From an uncultured Desulfuromusa sp. (GTDB lineage: Bacteria; Desulfobacterota; Desulfuromonadia; Desulfuromonadales; Geopsychrobacteraceae), in NCBI RefSeq assembly GCF_963675815.1, contig NZ_OY776574.1:2350001-2414000 (forward strand): a stretch of 64,000 bases of DNA. The letters run 5' to 3'. The notes under the pieces were generated by a model, which saw only the letters and a list, made by a program, of their open reading frames with translations, was not told the origin of the DNA and ran no database searches. Every line of letters starts with the position of its first letter. The stretch's first letter is position 1. The translations under genes were made by a program, and so were the position numbers. Below are positions 53,176 to 61,908 of the stretch, in pieces.

Positions 53176-54375
53176 ATGCCTGTCAAGTTTCAACAGATGC
53201 CTGATAGTGATGGTTACTTCGGAGAATACGGTGGCCAGATTATTCCGCCGGAACTCAAAGCCATTATGGATGAGATTAACGAAGCTTACGAGCAAGTTAG
53301 CAAAACAGAAGCATTTCAAAAAGAGTTGCGTGACCTCTATGCAGACTATGTTGGCCGGCCCAGTCCGATCTTTTTTGCCAGACGTTTAACCGAGTTGCAG
53401 GGTGGGGCACGGATTTTTCTGAAGCGAGAGGACCTGAACCATACCGGTGCACATAAAATCAATCATTGCCTGGGAGAGGCTCTGCTTGCAAAGCATATGG
53501 GGAAAACCAAAGTGCTGGCTGAAACAGGTGCCGGTCAGCATGGTGTCGCTTTGGCTACCGCCTGCGCGTTAATCGGTATCGAATGTGAGATTCATATGGG
53601 GGAGATCGATATCAAGAAAGAACATCCCAATGTCACTAAAATGAAAATTCTGGGGTGTAAACTGGTTCCCGTCACTCGGGGAACAAAAACTTTGAAAGAT
53701 GCTGTTGACAGTGCTTTTGATGAATACCTGAGAGACCCTGTTAATTTTTTCTATGCTATCGGTTCGGTGGTCGGGCCGCACCCTTTTCCCAAAATGGTGC
53801 GTGATTTTCAGTCAATTGTCGGCATTGAAGCGCGACAACAGTTTCTGGCCAAAGAGGGTTGTCTTCCTGATTATCTGACGGCCTGTGTGGGCGGGGGATC
53901 AAATGCCATCGGTTTGTTTACGGCTTTTCTGAATGATGAAGCTGTTAAAATAATTGGTGTGGAAGCGGCAGGCAAAGGGTTGGACACTCCTGACCACGCG
54001 GCAACCCTGACATTGGGGAGTAAAGGCGCTCTTCATGGTTTTGAGTGTTATAATTTGCAGGATAAAGAAGGTTTGCCACTTCCTGTCTATTCCATTGCCT
54101 CCGGACTGGATTATCCCGGTGTCGGTCCGCAACATTGTTATCTGAAAGATATTGAGAGGGTTCGGTATGAGAGCGTCGATGACAAGGAGTGTCTGGATGC
54201 TTTTATGAAGCTTTCTCGGCTGGAAGGGATTATACCCGCTTTGGAGAGTGCTCACGCGGTTGCCTACGCCATGAAATTAGCGAAAGAGCTGCCGGAAGAA
54301 AAAACAATCCTGGTAAACTTGTCAGGTCGTGGTGATAAAGATGCTGATTTTGTTGCAGAGTATCTGTCCCTTTGA
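53176..54375 (+). CDS. trpB: Tryptophan synthase beta chain (stand-alone)
   Basis: TrpB of 399 residues. The PLP Lys94 lies in the block REDLNHTGAHKINH, and AETGAGQHG carries the catalytic Glu. The phosphate loop GGGSNAIGLF and the C-terminal GRGDKD are conserved, so the enzyme should be active. It is the classical TrpB1 type by these motifs. No trpA or other trp gene is near, which is unusual. AAGGAGAA lies before ATG 53176. TTGACA with a weak -10 TAGCTT is at 53077-53105. The neighbourhood (aminotransferase, ThDP enzyme) suggests a side role in indole or aromatic amino acid use, by inference. Confidence 0.93.
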   Translation: MPVKFQQMPDSDGYFGEYGGQIIPPELKAIMDEINEAYEQVSKTEAFQKELRDLYADYVGRPSPIFFARRLTELQGGARIFLKREDLNHTGAHKINHCLGEALLAKHMGKTKVLAETGAGQHGVALATACALIGIECEIHMGEIDIKKEHPNVTKMKILGCKLVPVTRGTKTLKDAVDSAFDEYLRDPVNFFYAIGSVVGPHPFPKMVRDFQSIVGIEARQQFLAKEGCLPDYLTACVGGGSNAIGLFTAFLNDEAVKIIGVEAAGKGLDTPDHAATLTLGSKGALHGFECYNLQDKEGLPLPVYSIASGLDYPGVGPQHCYLKDIERVRYESVDDKECLDAFMKLSRLEGIIPALESAHAVAYAMKLAKELPEEKTILVNLSGRGDKDADFVAEYLSL

Positions 54376-54434
54376 GATAAATCCGGGGATTTGTTTTTGA
54401 AACGTTTCCCCGGAATTTCATTGAGAGGTGAGCT

Positions 54435-54998
54435 ATGAAAGCGGCTTTTATTGTTTTTGACCAGATGACAGCATTAGATTTTATCGGTTTTTATGACCCT
54501 TTGACACGTCTTAAATCAATGGATTTTATGCCAAAATTTCATTGGCAGATCTGCTCGTTCTGTGAGGATGTCTCTGATATCCAGGATCTCCGTTTTAATC
54601 CGGATTCATTTAAGCAACCCCTAGGAGATTTTGATCTTCTTGTTGTTCCCGGTGGCTATGGCAGTCGTTCTCTGCAGCATAATGAAGAGTTCATAGCCTG
54701 GATAAAAACTGCAGCGCCGGTTCCATTGAAGGCTTCCGTATGTACTGGTTCTCTTCTGTTGGGAGCCGCAGGTTTTCTAAAAGGAAAACGGGCAACAACC
54801 CATCCCAATGCCTACGAAGAGTTGAAACGGTACTGTGGGGAGGTGAGCCACCAGCGGGTGGTTGATGCAGGTGATATTGTCACCGCCAGGGGAGTGACGT
54901 CTTCCATTGATCTTGGTCTCTACCTTGTCGAGCGGATTTCCGGGAAAGACAGTCGTAATGAGATAGCGAAACAGATGGATTATCCCTACGGTTTCTGA
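54435..54998 (+). CDS. DJ-1/PfpI-family protein
   Basis: Protein of 187 residues with the class I glutamine amidotransferase-like fold of the DJ-1/PfpI family. The nucleophilic-elbow Cys103 is in ASVCTGSLLLGAAG, and GGYGSRSL precedes it; HPNAYEEL follows. Related proteins include isonitrile hydratases and stress chaperones/deglycases. GAGAGGTGAG lies just before ATG 54435. It is 60 bases downstream of trpB and may share its transcript. Substrate unknown. Confidence 0.85.
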   Translation: MKAAFIVFDQMTALDFIGFYDPLTRLKSMDFMPKFHWQICSFCEDVSDIQDLRFNPDSFKQPLGDFDLLVVPGGYGSRSLQHNEEFIAWIKTAAPVPLKASVCTGSLLLGAAGFLKGKRATTHPNAYEELKRYCGEVSHQRVVDAGDIVTARGVTSSIDLGLYLVERISGKDSRNEIAKQMDYPYGF

Positions 54999-55047
54999 AG
55001 GTTGTAACGTAGATTTTTGTAGTCTTGATTCTCGGTTAATGCTTGTC

Positions 55048-57174
55048 TCAGATGGCCTTGATGACCATTAAGGTGATATCATCGTCCCGAGAACGCTCTC
55101 CCCGAAAACTGTTCAATGTGGCGATAAATTCATCAGCAATGGCTTCGGCACCGGCTTCAGCATGACGGATTAACAGCTCACGAACCCTTTCAGTTCCAAA
55201 CATTTCTTCTTCCATGTTGCGGGTTTCCCAGATTCCATCAGTCCCAACCAGTAAAACATCTCCAGGCATGAATTCTATCGGTGCCGCAATCTCGTAGGGA
55301 GCGTTTTCAATAATTCCGAGGGGAATTCCTGAACTGTTGAGTTCTTCCATCGGTCCTTCGGCGCGGTAAAGAAACATCGGAGCATGACCCGCTGAGATCC
55401 AGCGTAAAGATCGTTTGGCGGGATCAAGAACGCCATAAAACAGGGTCATGAAATATGCTTCAGCGGTATCCCGGCACAGTTGATTATTGAGTTCGTTTGT
55501 GAGTGCGACAAGTTGCGTCTTATAACGATTGACCAGCGAGTGAAGAGCTGCCCGGGTTGTTGCCATCACCAGAGCCGGACCTATCCCGTGACCGGAAACA
55601 TCCCCCACTGCAAGTCCCAGGTGTTTCTGAGAGGAAATGTTCAGTTCAATGAAGTCAAAATAGTCCCCACCGGTTCCATCGCAGTAAAGGCTTCTGCCGG
55701 CCAGATCAAAATTGGGGCAAGCCGGTGCTGAATTTGGTAATAGCTGCTGTTGGATTTCTTTGGCCAGAGTTAGGGATTGAATCATCTGGTCCCGCTCTTT
55801 CAACCTGTCTCCCATTCCATTAAAAGTGTTGCCGAGTTCTTCTAACTCATCACCGGTATGGATATTAACTGTGGCATCAAAGTTGCCGGCTGAAAGCTGA
55901 TTTGCAGCGGTGGCCAGTTGCATGATTGGCAGGGTCACCTTTCGTGAACGACTTATTGCCAAAAGGATGGCAATCACGATAACAACAATGGTCAGGGCGG
56001 CACTGATTGTCAGACTCTGTGCTATTTGTTGGTTGGCATATTGTTCAGCATTGACTGCTTGAGCAATAATATGTTGATAGGGAACAATGACCAGTGGAAA
56101 TGGCTCATTTTGATTCCGCGGGCCATAAGCCCAGAGAGCTTCCTTTCCTTGGACCGTGATTTTTCTGACGGCAGAGTTTCCGTCAATCCAATCTTGCAAA
56201 AGAGGTTGTAATTGCGGCTCACTGACATCCAGATATTCATGTTGAACCGGCATTCGCCAATTTAAAGAATGTTCCTCATTGTGGTTGCGAAGGAGGATTT
56301 GCAGCCTTTTGCCTGGATCCGGCTCTTCTGCGTGGTAAACAAGAACCATGCTCTCTGCATCTCTTTTCCATTGTTCCGGAATTTTCCAATCGCTAAAGAA
56401 TTGCCGATAATCGATATCCAGAGCCGTGACTCCTGCGAATTTGTTATCAGCAGTATAGATGGGTTTTGCCAGAGTAAGAATCAGGGTTCCAGTGGTCAAA
56501 TCTGTGACAATTTCTTGTGTCTGGTCCCCTTTTTCTGCTGCATTTTTATACCATTGGCGTTGCCGGGGATCATAGTCCGCGGGATACCCCCCTTTGCCTG
56601 GATAGCTGGAATGAATTCCTGATTCCAACGCCGTATATTGCCAGAGAAATAGATTCGGTTGAATCTCATGGAGGGCTTTGTAAACCTCAGGCATGCTGCT
56701 CATGCGGTTAAGCTCACCGCTCACTTCATGCGCCTGTTTTTCTCCAGCCAGAAAAATCACCTGCTGAGAATAGGAGACCGGGATGGGAACCAGTTCTCCC
56801 TCCTCGGATAAACGCTGATGTTTTGGTGTTGAAATCAGGTCTTTGGGCTGCGTCTGCCCGGAAGCATAATCGGCAGAAAAAAAGATGGGTTGCGGGTCTT
56901 CAAGAGGGGGAGCGGACAGCCTCCATGCAACCGCTTCAGCTTGATTCTGTAAAGCCAGTAAGGCTATCGCTTTATCCCGCTTGAGAATCAGACCATAATC
57001 ATCGACCAGCGAATGGAGAAGAGTCTCTGCGTCGTTATTCAGCAGGGTGCGGGTATCGTTCGTAAGTTTGTTTCCAAAATGGAGCATTGAAGCACGTTGC
57101 AGCACAAAGCTGAGCCCAAGCGGCAACAAGGTGACCAACAGGAGTAGAATCAAAAACTTGGTACGAAATTTCAT
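55048..57174 (-). CDS. SpoIIE/RsbU-type serine phosphatase with dCache-like sensor
   Basis: Membrane phosphatase of 708 residues. An N-terminal TM (~7-27) and a second TM (~395-415) frame a large extracytoplasmic sensor of dCache type (YDPRQRQWYKNAAEKG signature). HAMP follows (~415-470). The C-terminal PP2C-like SpoIIE domain has AGRSLYCDGTGGDYFDF, VGDVSGHGIGPALVM, and DGIWETRN with GERSRDDDITLM. It likely dephosphorylates an anti-anti-sigma factor in response to an external ligand, but no anti-sigma or STAS gene is adjacent. ATG 57174 is preferred over TTG 57201. rdgC lies upstream on the same strand. Confidence 0.92.
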   Translation of the reverse strand: MKFRTKFLILLLLVTLLPLGLSFVLQRASMLHFGNKLTNDTRTLLNNDAETLLHSLVDDYGLILKRDKAIALLALQNQAEAVAWRLSAPPLEDPQPIFFSADYASGQTQPKDLISTPKHQRLSEEGELVPIPVSYSQQVIFLAGEKQAHEVSGELNRMSSMPEVYKALHEIQPNLFLWQYTALESGIHSSYPGKGGYPADYDPRQRQWYKNAAEKGDQTQEIVTDLTTGTLILTLAKPIYTADNKFAGVTALDIDYRQFFSDWKIPEQWKRDAESMVLVYHAEEPDPGKRLQILLRNHNEEHSLNWRMPVQHEYLDVSEPQLQPLLQDWIDGNSAVRKITVQGKEALWAYGPRNQNEPFPLVIVPYQHIIAQAVNAEQYANQQIAQSLTISAALTIVVIVIAILLAISRSRKVTLPIMQLATAANQLSAGNFDATVNIHTGDELEELGNTFNGMGDRLKERDQMIQSLTLAKEIQQQLLPNSAPACPNFDLAGRSLYCDGTGGDYFDFIELNISSQKHLGLAVGDVSGHGIGPALVMATTRAALHSLVNRYKTQLVALTNELNNQLCRDTAEAYFMTLFYGVLDPAKRSLRWISAGHAPMFLYRAEGPMEELNSSGIPLGIIENAPYEIAAPIEFMPGDVLLVGTDGIWETRNMEEEMFGTERVRELLIRHAEAGAEAIADEFIATLNSFRGERSRDDDITLMVIKAI

Positions 57175-57269
57175 AGCGACTCTATCTCTGCAATGCAGCA
57201 AGACGATTCTCGTGTGCTGTTGTCATAGTATAGCAGTTTTCCTGGGGAAGAGATGATTGCAAGCCGTTC

Positions 57270-58436
57270 TTACTCTTTCAGCCAGGTCAGTATAGCAGTC
57301 TGTTCTTTGGGCCATTGTTCGCCGAGGCGTAATTCCAGGAAAGTTTTCAGCAGGCTGTTGAACATTTGCTCACCTTCTTCGATGACGGCAATTTTTGTGA
57401 AGAATGCTGCCTCTGCTTCGGCCTGAGGGTCGTCATTGGGGTCTTTTTCCGGGCGGATCATGGGGGTGCGAAAACTCCCGAATTGAAAACGTTCACCCTT
57501 GAGCGTAAGCTTCCAGCCATCATCTTCATTTTGTTGTAAATGTATGGTTGCTTCCTCGATTTGTTTTCCCTGCTGCAGAGCGGCTCGAACCTCCAGATAA
57601 TGATCCTGCGGACCTGCAACGACAATTTTTTGTAGTCCCTCCTGGCCGCCGCCAATCAACACCAAACGGTTGTCCAAAAAAGCGGTAAACGGTTGTTTGT
57701 CCAGCAGCGGCCCAGATGCTGTTACCTGATAGCGGGAGTCGGAATTCAGGGTGCGATAGAAGAGCCATTGTAGAAAATCGGTTCCCAGCCAGCGATTGGC
57801 TTCAATCTGCTCGAGAATATTCTCCGTCTGAGATTTGTTGGCCTGCTGTAAAGAATCCCGTAATTGCTCTGGAAGAATTTTTACTGCTCTCGCCAGGGGG
57901 TGAAAGATTTGCAGCCGAAGACCGGGAAAGGTTTGATGGAACAGGCCTTGAAAACTGTCAATCGTGTTCTGACCAAGGGAACAAAAACGGAGGAGTTGCT
58001 GGTCGGTATCCCATATCACATCATAAAAAGACGGAGTCGGCAGGGTGCGGGCGAGGAGTGAAGATCTCGCTTGATCGCGAATTTGTTCTTTTTCACTTTT
58101 AGGGACGTATTTCAGTGTTGGTTGTTGTTCAAGAAATTTTTCGCAGAGCCGGATTATTTCGCGTTTCAGAAGGGCGGCAGGGATGCGACGGCGGTCTTGG
58201 CGTAAACTGAAGCATAGATAGTGGTCGCGCCAACAACTATGCAAGGAGCTGAATTCACTGCTATCGTAATCATCAAACTGAACCCAGCCTGTTGACAGTT
58301 CATCAGCGGATTGCTCGATTGAACGGAATCCTTCTGCGGCGAGTTTGTCCGCACATTCCTGAAATTTGTTTTCGGGATTAAGTGTGCCTGTCACTTGAAA
58401 ATAACAAATACTGGCGGATGTGGCCAGAAAGCCCAT
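57270..58436 (-). CDS. rdgC: RdgC-like recombination-associated protein
   Basis: Protein of 388 residues with the RdgC signature pattern: GWVQFDDYDSSEF, CFSLRQDRRRIPAALLKREI, and the SSLLARTLPTPSFYDVIW stretch, plus LFHQTFPGLRL. E. coli RdgC (303 residues) is a DNA-binding ring that limits RecA; this one is about 85 residues longer, mostly at the C-terminus. AAAGGAG lies five bases before the ATG. It lies between a J-domain protein gene (upstream, 43 bases) and the phosphatase gene. The role in recombination is based on the family only. Confidence 0.8.
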   Translation of the reverse strand: MGFLATSASICYFQVTGTLNPENKFQECADKLAAEGFRSIEQSADELSTGWVQFDDYDSSEFSSLHSCWRDHYLCFSLRQDRRRIPAALLKREIIRLCEKFLEQQPTLKYVPKSEKEQIRDQARSSLLARTLPTPSFYDVIWDTDQQLLRFCSLGQNTIDSFQGLFHQTFPGLRLQIFHPLARAVKILPEQLRDSLQQANKSQTENILEQIEANRWLGTDFLQWLFYRTLNSDSRYQVTASGPLLDKQPFTAFLDNRLVLIGGGQEGLQKIVVAGPQDHYLEVRAALQQGKQIEEATIHLQQNEDDGWKLTLKGERFQFGSFRTPMIRPEKDPNDDPQAEAEAAFFTKIAVIEEGEQMFNSLLKTFLELRLGEQWPKEQTAILTWLKE

Positions 58437-58479
58437 ATGTTCTCCTTTATCGGCGGTGATGGTTCAGAATGGTGTCTGC

Positions 58480-59247
58480 TTATTTGCGGTGGAAATAATA
58501 AAAATAACCACGGCATCCTTTTCGGTAGGTTTGGTTGTGCTCAGCCAGCTGGAGGAGCAACTGGTTCAGGGTTGCTTTATCAAAGTATCCTTGTTCAATA
58601 AAATAGTGCCCCATTTGCTGTTGCCGGCTCTGCTGGTGAAATAGAAGAGTGCGGACCTGTAACGGGCTGAGGAAGCCAAGTTGTTCTGCGCGTTCACCAA
58701 ACTTAAGGATGCCGTTACGGTAGTTGATTATCTCCTGGATATTACTCTCATTCAACCAGCCCCAGCGTCGGGCTATTTCGCCCAGTGCCGGTCGTTGTCG
58801 TCTTTGCCAGGTAACGGCTGAGATCACCGCATGAAATGGGACTAAACCTGAGTAATAGAGGAAGAGACCAAATTGTAATGGTCGTGCTGGTAGTGAACTC
58901 CGCCGTGTTTGTCGATCAAACGGATCATTGCGGCGATATCTTGTTTGCGTACCGGGTGAATAAGTGCGGGAAAAGTTTCCAGTTGCAAAGTGTTGGCGTT
59001 GTTTCAGATAGGTTAAAACCGTTTGGTGTGCTTGGTTTAAATCCTGAAAAAGACGGTGTTGTTTTGTTCTTGTCGTGGTCGCAGAATTTGCAAAATGGTC
59101 AGGATGAGTCGTTTTGGCTTTTCTCCTGTAAGCGGAGCGCACTCCTGCCGGTTGTAAATAAGACAGAAAGTCTCTATTCAGCTGGAGGCCGGAACCGAAT
59201 AAGGTCCGACAAGCATGGAAAACTTCTGTTTCTGTCACTTGCTGCAT
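58480..59247 (-). CDS. J-domain protein with a C-terminal repeat region
   Basis: Protein of about 255 residues. The N-terminal J-like domain has the HPD motif in THPDHFANSA near residue 48, with YRRKAKTT before it. The middle (~90-150) is Arg/Ser/Thr-rich and disordered. The C-terminal ~110 residues have two similar stretches, GEIARRWGWLNESNIQEII and GHYFIEQGYFDKATLNQLL, resembling the N-terminal helical repeats of type II secretion ATPases. No dnaK is near. The start ATG 59247 has AGGA eight bases upstream. Its promoter is TTGTCA-N17-TATAAA. Function unknown; it likely recruits an Hsp70 to a specific client. Confidence 0.75.
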   Translation of the reverse strand: MQQVTETEVFHACRTLFGSGLQLNRDFLSYLQPAGVRSAYRRKAKTTHPDHFANSATTTRTKQHRLFQDLNQAHQTVLTYLKQRQHFATGNFSRTYSPGTQTRYRRNDPFDRQTRRSSLPARPLQFGLFLYYSGLVPFHAVISAVTWQRRQRPALGEIARRWGWLNESNIQEIINYRNGILKFGERAEQLGFLSPLQVRTLLFHQQSRQQQMGHYFIEQGYFDKATLNQLLLQLAEHNQTYRKGCRGYFYYFHRK

Positions 59248-59300
59248 TGGGTGTTTCCTGACGGATGTAGATGGCACAATGTTGATTGTATGACTTGGTT

Positions 59301-59329
59301 TTTATAGCCTAGAATATTGCTGGTGACAA
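59301..59329 (-). promoter_or_regulatory. Sigma-70 promoter of the J-domain/rdgC/phosphatase operon
   Basis: On the minus strand TTGTCA, a 17-base spacer and TATAAA (5/6 in each hexamer), about 50 bases before the J-domain start codon. Confidence 0.7.
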
Positions 59330-59442
59330 GAGAGAGTTGCCGGGCAGAATAAAAAGTTAAAGTTTTCCGGTGGTCGATCTTTACCGTCACCTGCAAGGGA
59401 TTTCGTTTCTCCACAAAGGTGACTTTTCTGGGGCACTTTGCT

Positions 59443-60159
59443 TCAATCTTTTACACTGGACGTTCTGTTTTTTGAGCTGATGAAGGTGTCAATTCGTTGT
59501 TGATCTTCGCTGAGAATATTAATGAAACGTAGACCAACAGTGACAGCTGTTTCCTCTTGCATGCAAACCCAGACGATCTCGGCAATGGCGCATACAGGAG
59601 GTTTTCCATCTTCCAGGTTGATGAGAACCAGACAGAGTTCCCCTTGATCTGCCGGTGGTTTGATGGAGAACCGCATTCCCCCTGAACTGATATTGACCCG
59701 ACACGATTTAAATCCCTCATAGACGAGAGGAGCCTCCGGGCTATGGAGGACTTTGATGTTTTTGTCCCATATCTCGCGCATGGTGTGGAGGGTTTTTGCT
59801 GCCCGGCTGAAGCGGATACCGAGCTGACAATCGAAACGTTTACTGATTCGTCTTTGGAACATTTCCAGGTCTGAATTGAGCTTGATGGTAAACTTGTTTT
59901 CGTCAATTTTCTGTTCAAAACGGCCTGTAGCACGTATCCCTAACCCCATCGCTTCAGAAGTGATTTCAAAAGAAAATCCTTCACTAAAGGGATATTTTTC
60001 GACTGCATCTGTCCCATAGGGTAGCGTAAGAAGGAGGGAGTCTTCATCCAGAGAAACAACACGGACAGACATTAACTCTGTTCGTTCACTATTTTCTGAA
60101 TCGTTCAAGACTTTAAGCAGCAATTGTTGATCTGTTTTGAAGTAGCGTTGGTAGTTCAT
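59443..60159 (-). CDS. PilZ-domain c-di-GMP effector protein
   Basis: Soluble protein of 238 residues. A YcgR-type N-terminal domain (~15-95; LMSVRVVSLDEDSLLLTLPYG) is followed by PilZ. Both c-di-GMP-binding motifs are visible: RRISKR (RxxxR, ~104-109) and VNISSGGMRF (D/N-x-S-x-x-G, ~157). It likely acts as a c-di-GMP receptor; the output (motility, adhesion) cannot be told. It is divergent from the THUMP methyltransferase gene across an AT-rich 174-base gap that contains no other gene. Confidence 0.9.
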   Translation of the reverse strand: MNYQRYFKTDQQLLLKVLNDSENSERTELMSVRVVSLDEDSLLLTLPYGTDAVEKYPFSEGFSFEITSEAMGLGIRATGRFEQKIDENKFTIKLNSDLEMFQRRISKRFDCQLGIRFSRAAKTLHTMREIWDKNIKVLHSPEAPLVYEGFKSCRVNISSGGMRFSIKPPADQGELCLVLINLEDGKPPVCAIAEIVWVCMQEETAVTVGLRFINILSEDQQRIDTFISSKNRTSSVKD

Positions 60160-60333
60160 TTTACGTTCCCCGCCTCAGTTATAAAAAACAAGCCAATTTT
60201 CTATACTATATTTTTTAACAGATAAGAACAAACCAATAATTGTATCATGAAAGAAATAAATATATATTGCTGCAGAAAGTTAAAAATCTTAATACCTTAA
60301 CCTTTTTCTGTACTTTTTCTACATGGAGTTTTG

Positions 60334-61443
60334 ATGCCAATATCAACAGATCACTATTTTGCGGTGACCACGCCGGGGTTGGAGGCTGTCTGTGCCGGGG
60401 AACTGACTCAGCTTGGAATTCAACCTGTAAAAATGATTCGTGGCGGGGTTGAATTCGCGGGAGGGCTTCATGAACTCTATCTTGCCAATTTATGGTTACG
60501 TAGCGCGACCCGGATTTTAGTCCGCCTGGGGGAGGTTACCGCGCGCGATTTTCCAACTCTTTTTCAACGATTGTCCCGTCTCCCTTGGGGCCGCTTTATC
60601 AAACCCGGATCGTCCTGTGATATTCGGGCTGTAAGCCACGGATCCCGATTAAACCATACTGGTCGGATTGCTGCGGCTTGTGAAGATGCTATGGCCAAAT
60701 CCCTCGGTGAGAGAAACGGATCCGCGGGTTTCGTGCAGAAGGTTTTTGTCAGAATGAATGATAATCGCTGCGAGGTTTCTGTGGACAGCTCCGGAGATCT
60801 TCTGCACCGACGTGGCTATCGTCATGCTCGTGTCGCTGCACCATTGCGGGAAACTCTCGCTGCGGGGTGTTTGCTGGCCTGTGGTTATGACGGCTCATTG
60901 CCACTGTCTGATGCGATGACCGGATCTGGAACTTTTGCTATTGAGGCTGCTTTGATTGCACTGCATCGAGCGCCGGGCAAGGAGCGGAATTTTGCCTTTA
61001 TGAACTGGCCAAAATTTCGTCCGGGATTATGGCAGCAGTTGCTGGTAGAGGCACAGAGAGGGGAAAAAGAGACTCTGCCTGCCCCCATTTTTGCTGTTGA
61101 TAATAATCCGAAAGCGATTAAAGCTGCGCAGATAAATATTGAGTCAATTGGTTTGCAAGGGTTGATAGAGCTTTCTTGCGGGCAGATGCAGCAACTCTAT
61201 CCATCGACCCCAACAGGGCTTATGATCTGTAATCCTCCGTATGGAGAAAGACTTGGTAAAAATGCAAGTTTGAAAGCTTTCTATCATGATTTGGGCCGGC
61301 TTTACGGAACCGTTTTTGCGGCTTGGGACGGGGCGGTTATCTGTCCGGAGTCAGGGTTGATTCAATCGACCAATCTCTCTTTCAGCCCATTACTGCGCTT
61401 TACAAATGGAGGAATAAAGGTCTCTTTGTTGAAAAAAACTTGA
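60334..61443 (+). CDS. THUMP-domain class I SAM methyltransferase (RlmL N-half paralogue)
   Basis: Methyltransferase of 369 residues, similar over its whole length to the N-terminal half of RlmKL at 550. It has the THUMP-containing N-terminus (YFAVTTPGLEAV), SSGDLLHRRGYR, DAMTGSGTFAIEAALIA, and NPPYGERLG near residue 300. The Asn-Pro-Pro-Tyr motif targets exocyclic amines, so it probably makes N2-methylguanosine in an RNA. Because RlmKL is present, the target may be a different rRNA or tRNA position. ATG 60334 with GGAG; TTG 60331 is an alternative. The rpsU promoter overlaps its stop. Confidence 0.9.
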   Translation: MPISTDHYFAVTTPGLEAVCAGELTQLGIQPVKMIRGGVEFAGGLHELYLANLWLRSATRILVRLGEVTARDFPTLFQRLSRLPWGRFIKPGSSCDIRAVSHGSRLNHTGRIAAACEDAMAKSLGERNGSAGFVQKVFVRMNDNRCEVSVDSSGDLLHRRGYRHARVAAPLRETLAAGCLLACGYDGSLPLSDAMTGSGTFAIEAALIALHRAPGKERNFAFMNWPKFRPGLWQQLLVEAQRGEKETLPAPIFAVDNNPKAIKAAQINIESIGLQGLIELSCGQMQQLYPSTPTGLMICNPPYGERLGKNASLKAFYHDLGRLYGTVFAAWDGAVICPESGLIQSTNLSFSPLLRFTNGGIKVSLLKKT

Positions 61444-61468
61444 CTTCATTTGGGTCAAAAGGTATATG
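61440..61468 (+). promoter_or_regulatory. Sigma-70 promoter of rpsU
   Basis: TTGACT, 17-base spacer, TATATG. It overlaps the stop codon of the methyltransferase. The expected transcript start near 61475 leaves a leader that includes GGAGGTGA and a six-codon open frame (61500-61520). Confidence 0.6.
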
Positions 61469-61499
61469 TTCCAGCTCTTGTGGAGGTGACTCTGCAAAG

Positions 61500-61520
61500 A
61501 TGGTCAAGAAAGTGGGGTGA
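61500..61520 (+). CDS. Possible six-codon leader peptide before rpsU
   Basis: ATG at 61500 reads MVKKVG then TGA. GGAGGTGA at 61482-61489 is a strong Shine-Dalgarno sequence 10 bases upstream. The 3' end of this frame overlaps the rpsU SD (GGGGTGA). It could couple initiation to rpsU translation, or the strong SD may be a standby site without a translated peptide. There is no evidence for the peptide beyond this. Confidence 0.35.
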   Translation: MVKKVG

Positions 61521-61526
61521 TTGTTC

Positions 61527-61724
61527 GTGGAAATCACAGTCATCGATGGTAACGTCGAAAAAGCGATTAAAGTTCTCAAGCGTAAGTTACAGCAGGAAGG
61601 ACTTTTCCGTGAAATGAAGCAACGTAAATTTTACGAAAAGCCAAGTATTAAACGTAAACGCAAAGAGAAAGAAGCACAACGCCGTTTGCGTAAGAAGCAA
61701 CGTGCAATGAAGCGGTTTAACTAA
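61527..61724 (+). CDS. rpsU: 30S ribosomal protein S21
   Basis: Basic protein of 65 residues. The start MEITVIDGNVEKAIKVLKRK and the tail RRLRKKQRAMKRFN fit S21, which assists mRNA binding on the 30S subunit. GTG 61527 is preferred over TTG 61521, since GGGGTGA is then six bases away and the conserved start follows. Not linked to dnaG-rpoD here. A strong terminator follows the stop. Confidence 0.93.
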   Translation: MEITVIDGNVEKAIKVLKRKLQQEGLFREMKQRKFYEKPSIKRKRKEKEAQRRLRKKQRAMKRFN

Positions 61725-61745
61725 ACAGCTTCTGTTTTTATATTG

Positions 61746-61788
61746 ACAAAAAACCGGCGTCTGGGAAGATGTCGGTTTTTTGTTTTTT
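61746..61788 (+). terminator. Terminator after rpsU
   Basis: Hairpin ACAAAAAACCGGC / GTCGGTTTTTTGT with one mismatch and a 12-base loop, followed by TTTTTAG. Confidence 0.87.
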
Positions 61789-61850
61789 AGATGCAGTTTT
61801 GTGACGGATAGGAGAGCCTCTTTTTGATCATTTCTATCCGCCGGCACAAC

Positions 61851-61890
61851 AAAAAAACGGGCAATCCAATAAGGAAAGCCCGTTTTCATT
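61851..61890 (-). terminator. Terminator of the GAPDH gene
   Basis: On the minus strand AAAACGGGC and its complement GCCCGTTTT with a 15-base loop, ending in seven T. Another inverted repeat, CGGATAG/CTATCCG, lies just beyond at 61805-61840. Confidence 0.8.
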
Positions 61891-61908
61891 CAGGAAAATC
61901 CAAAATAT

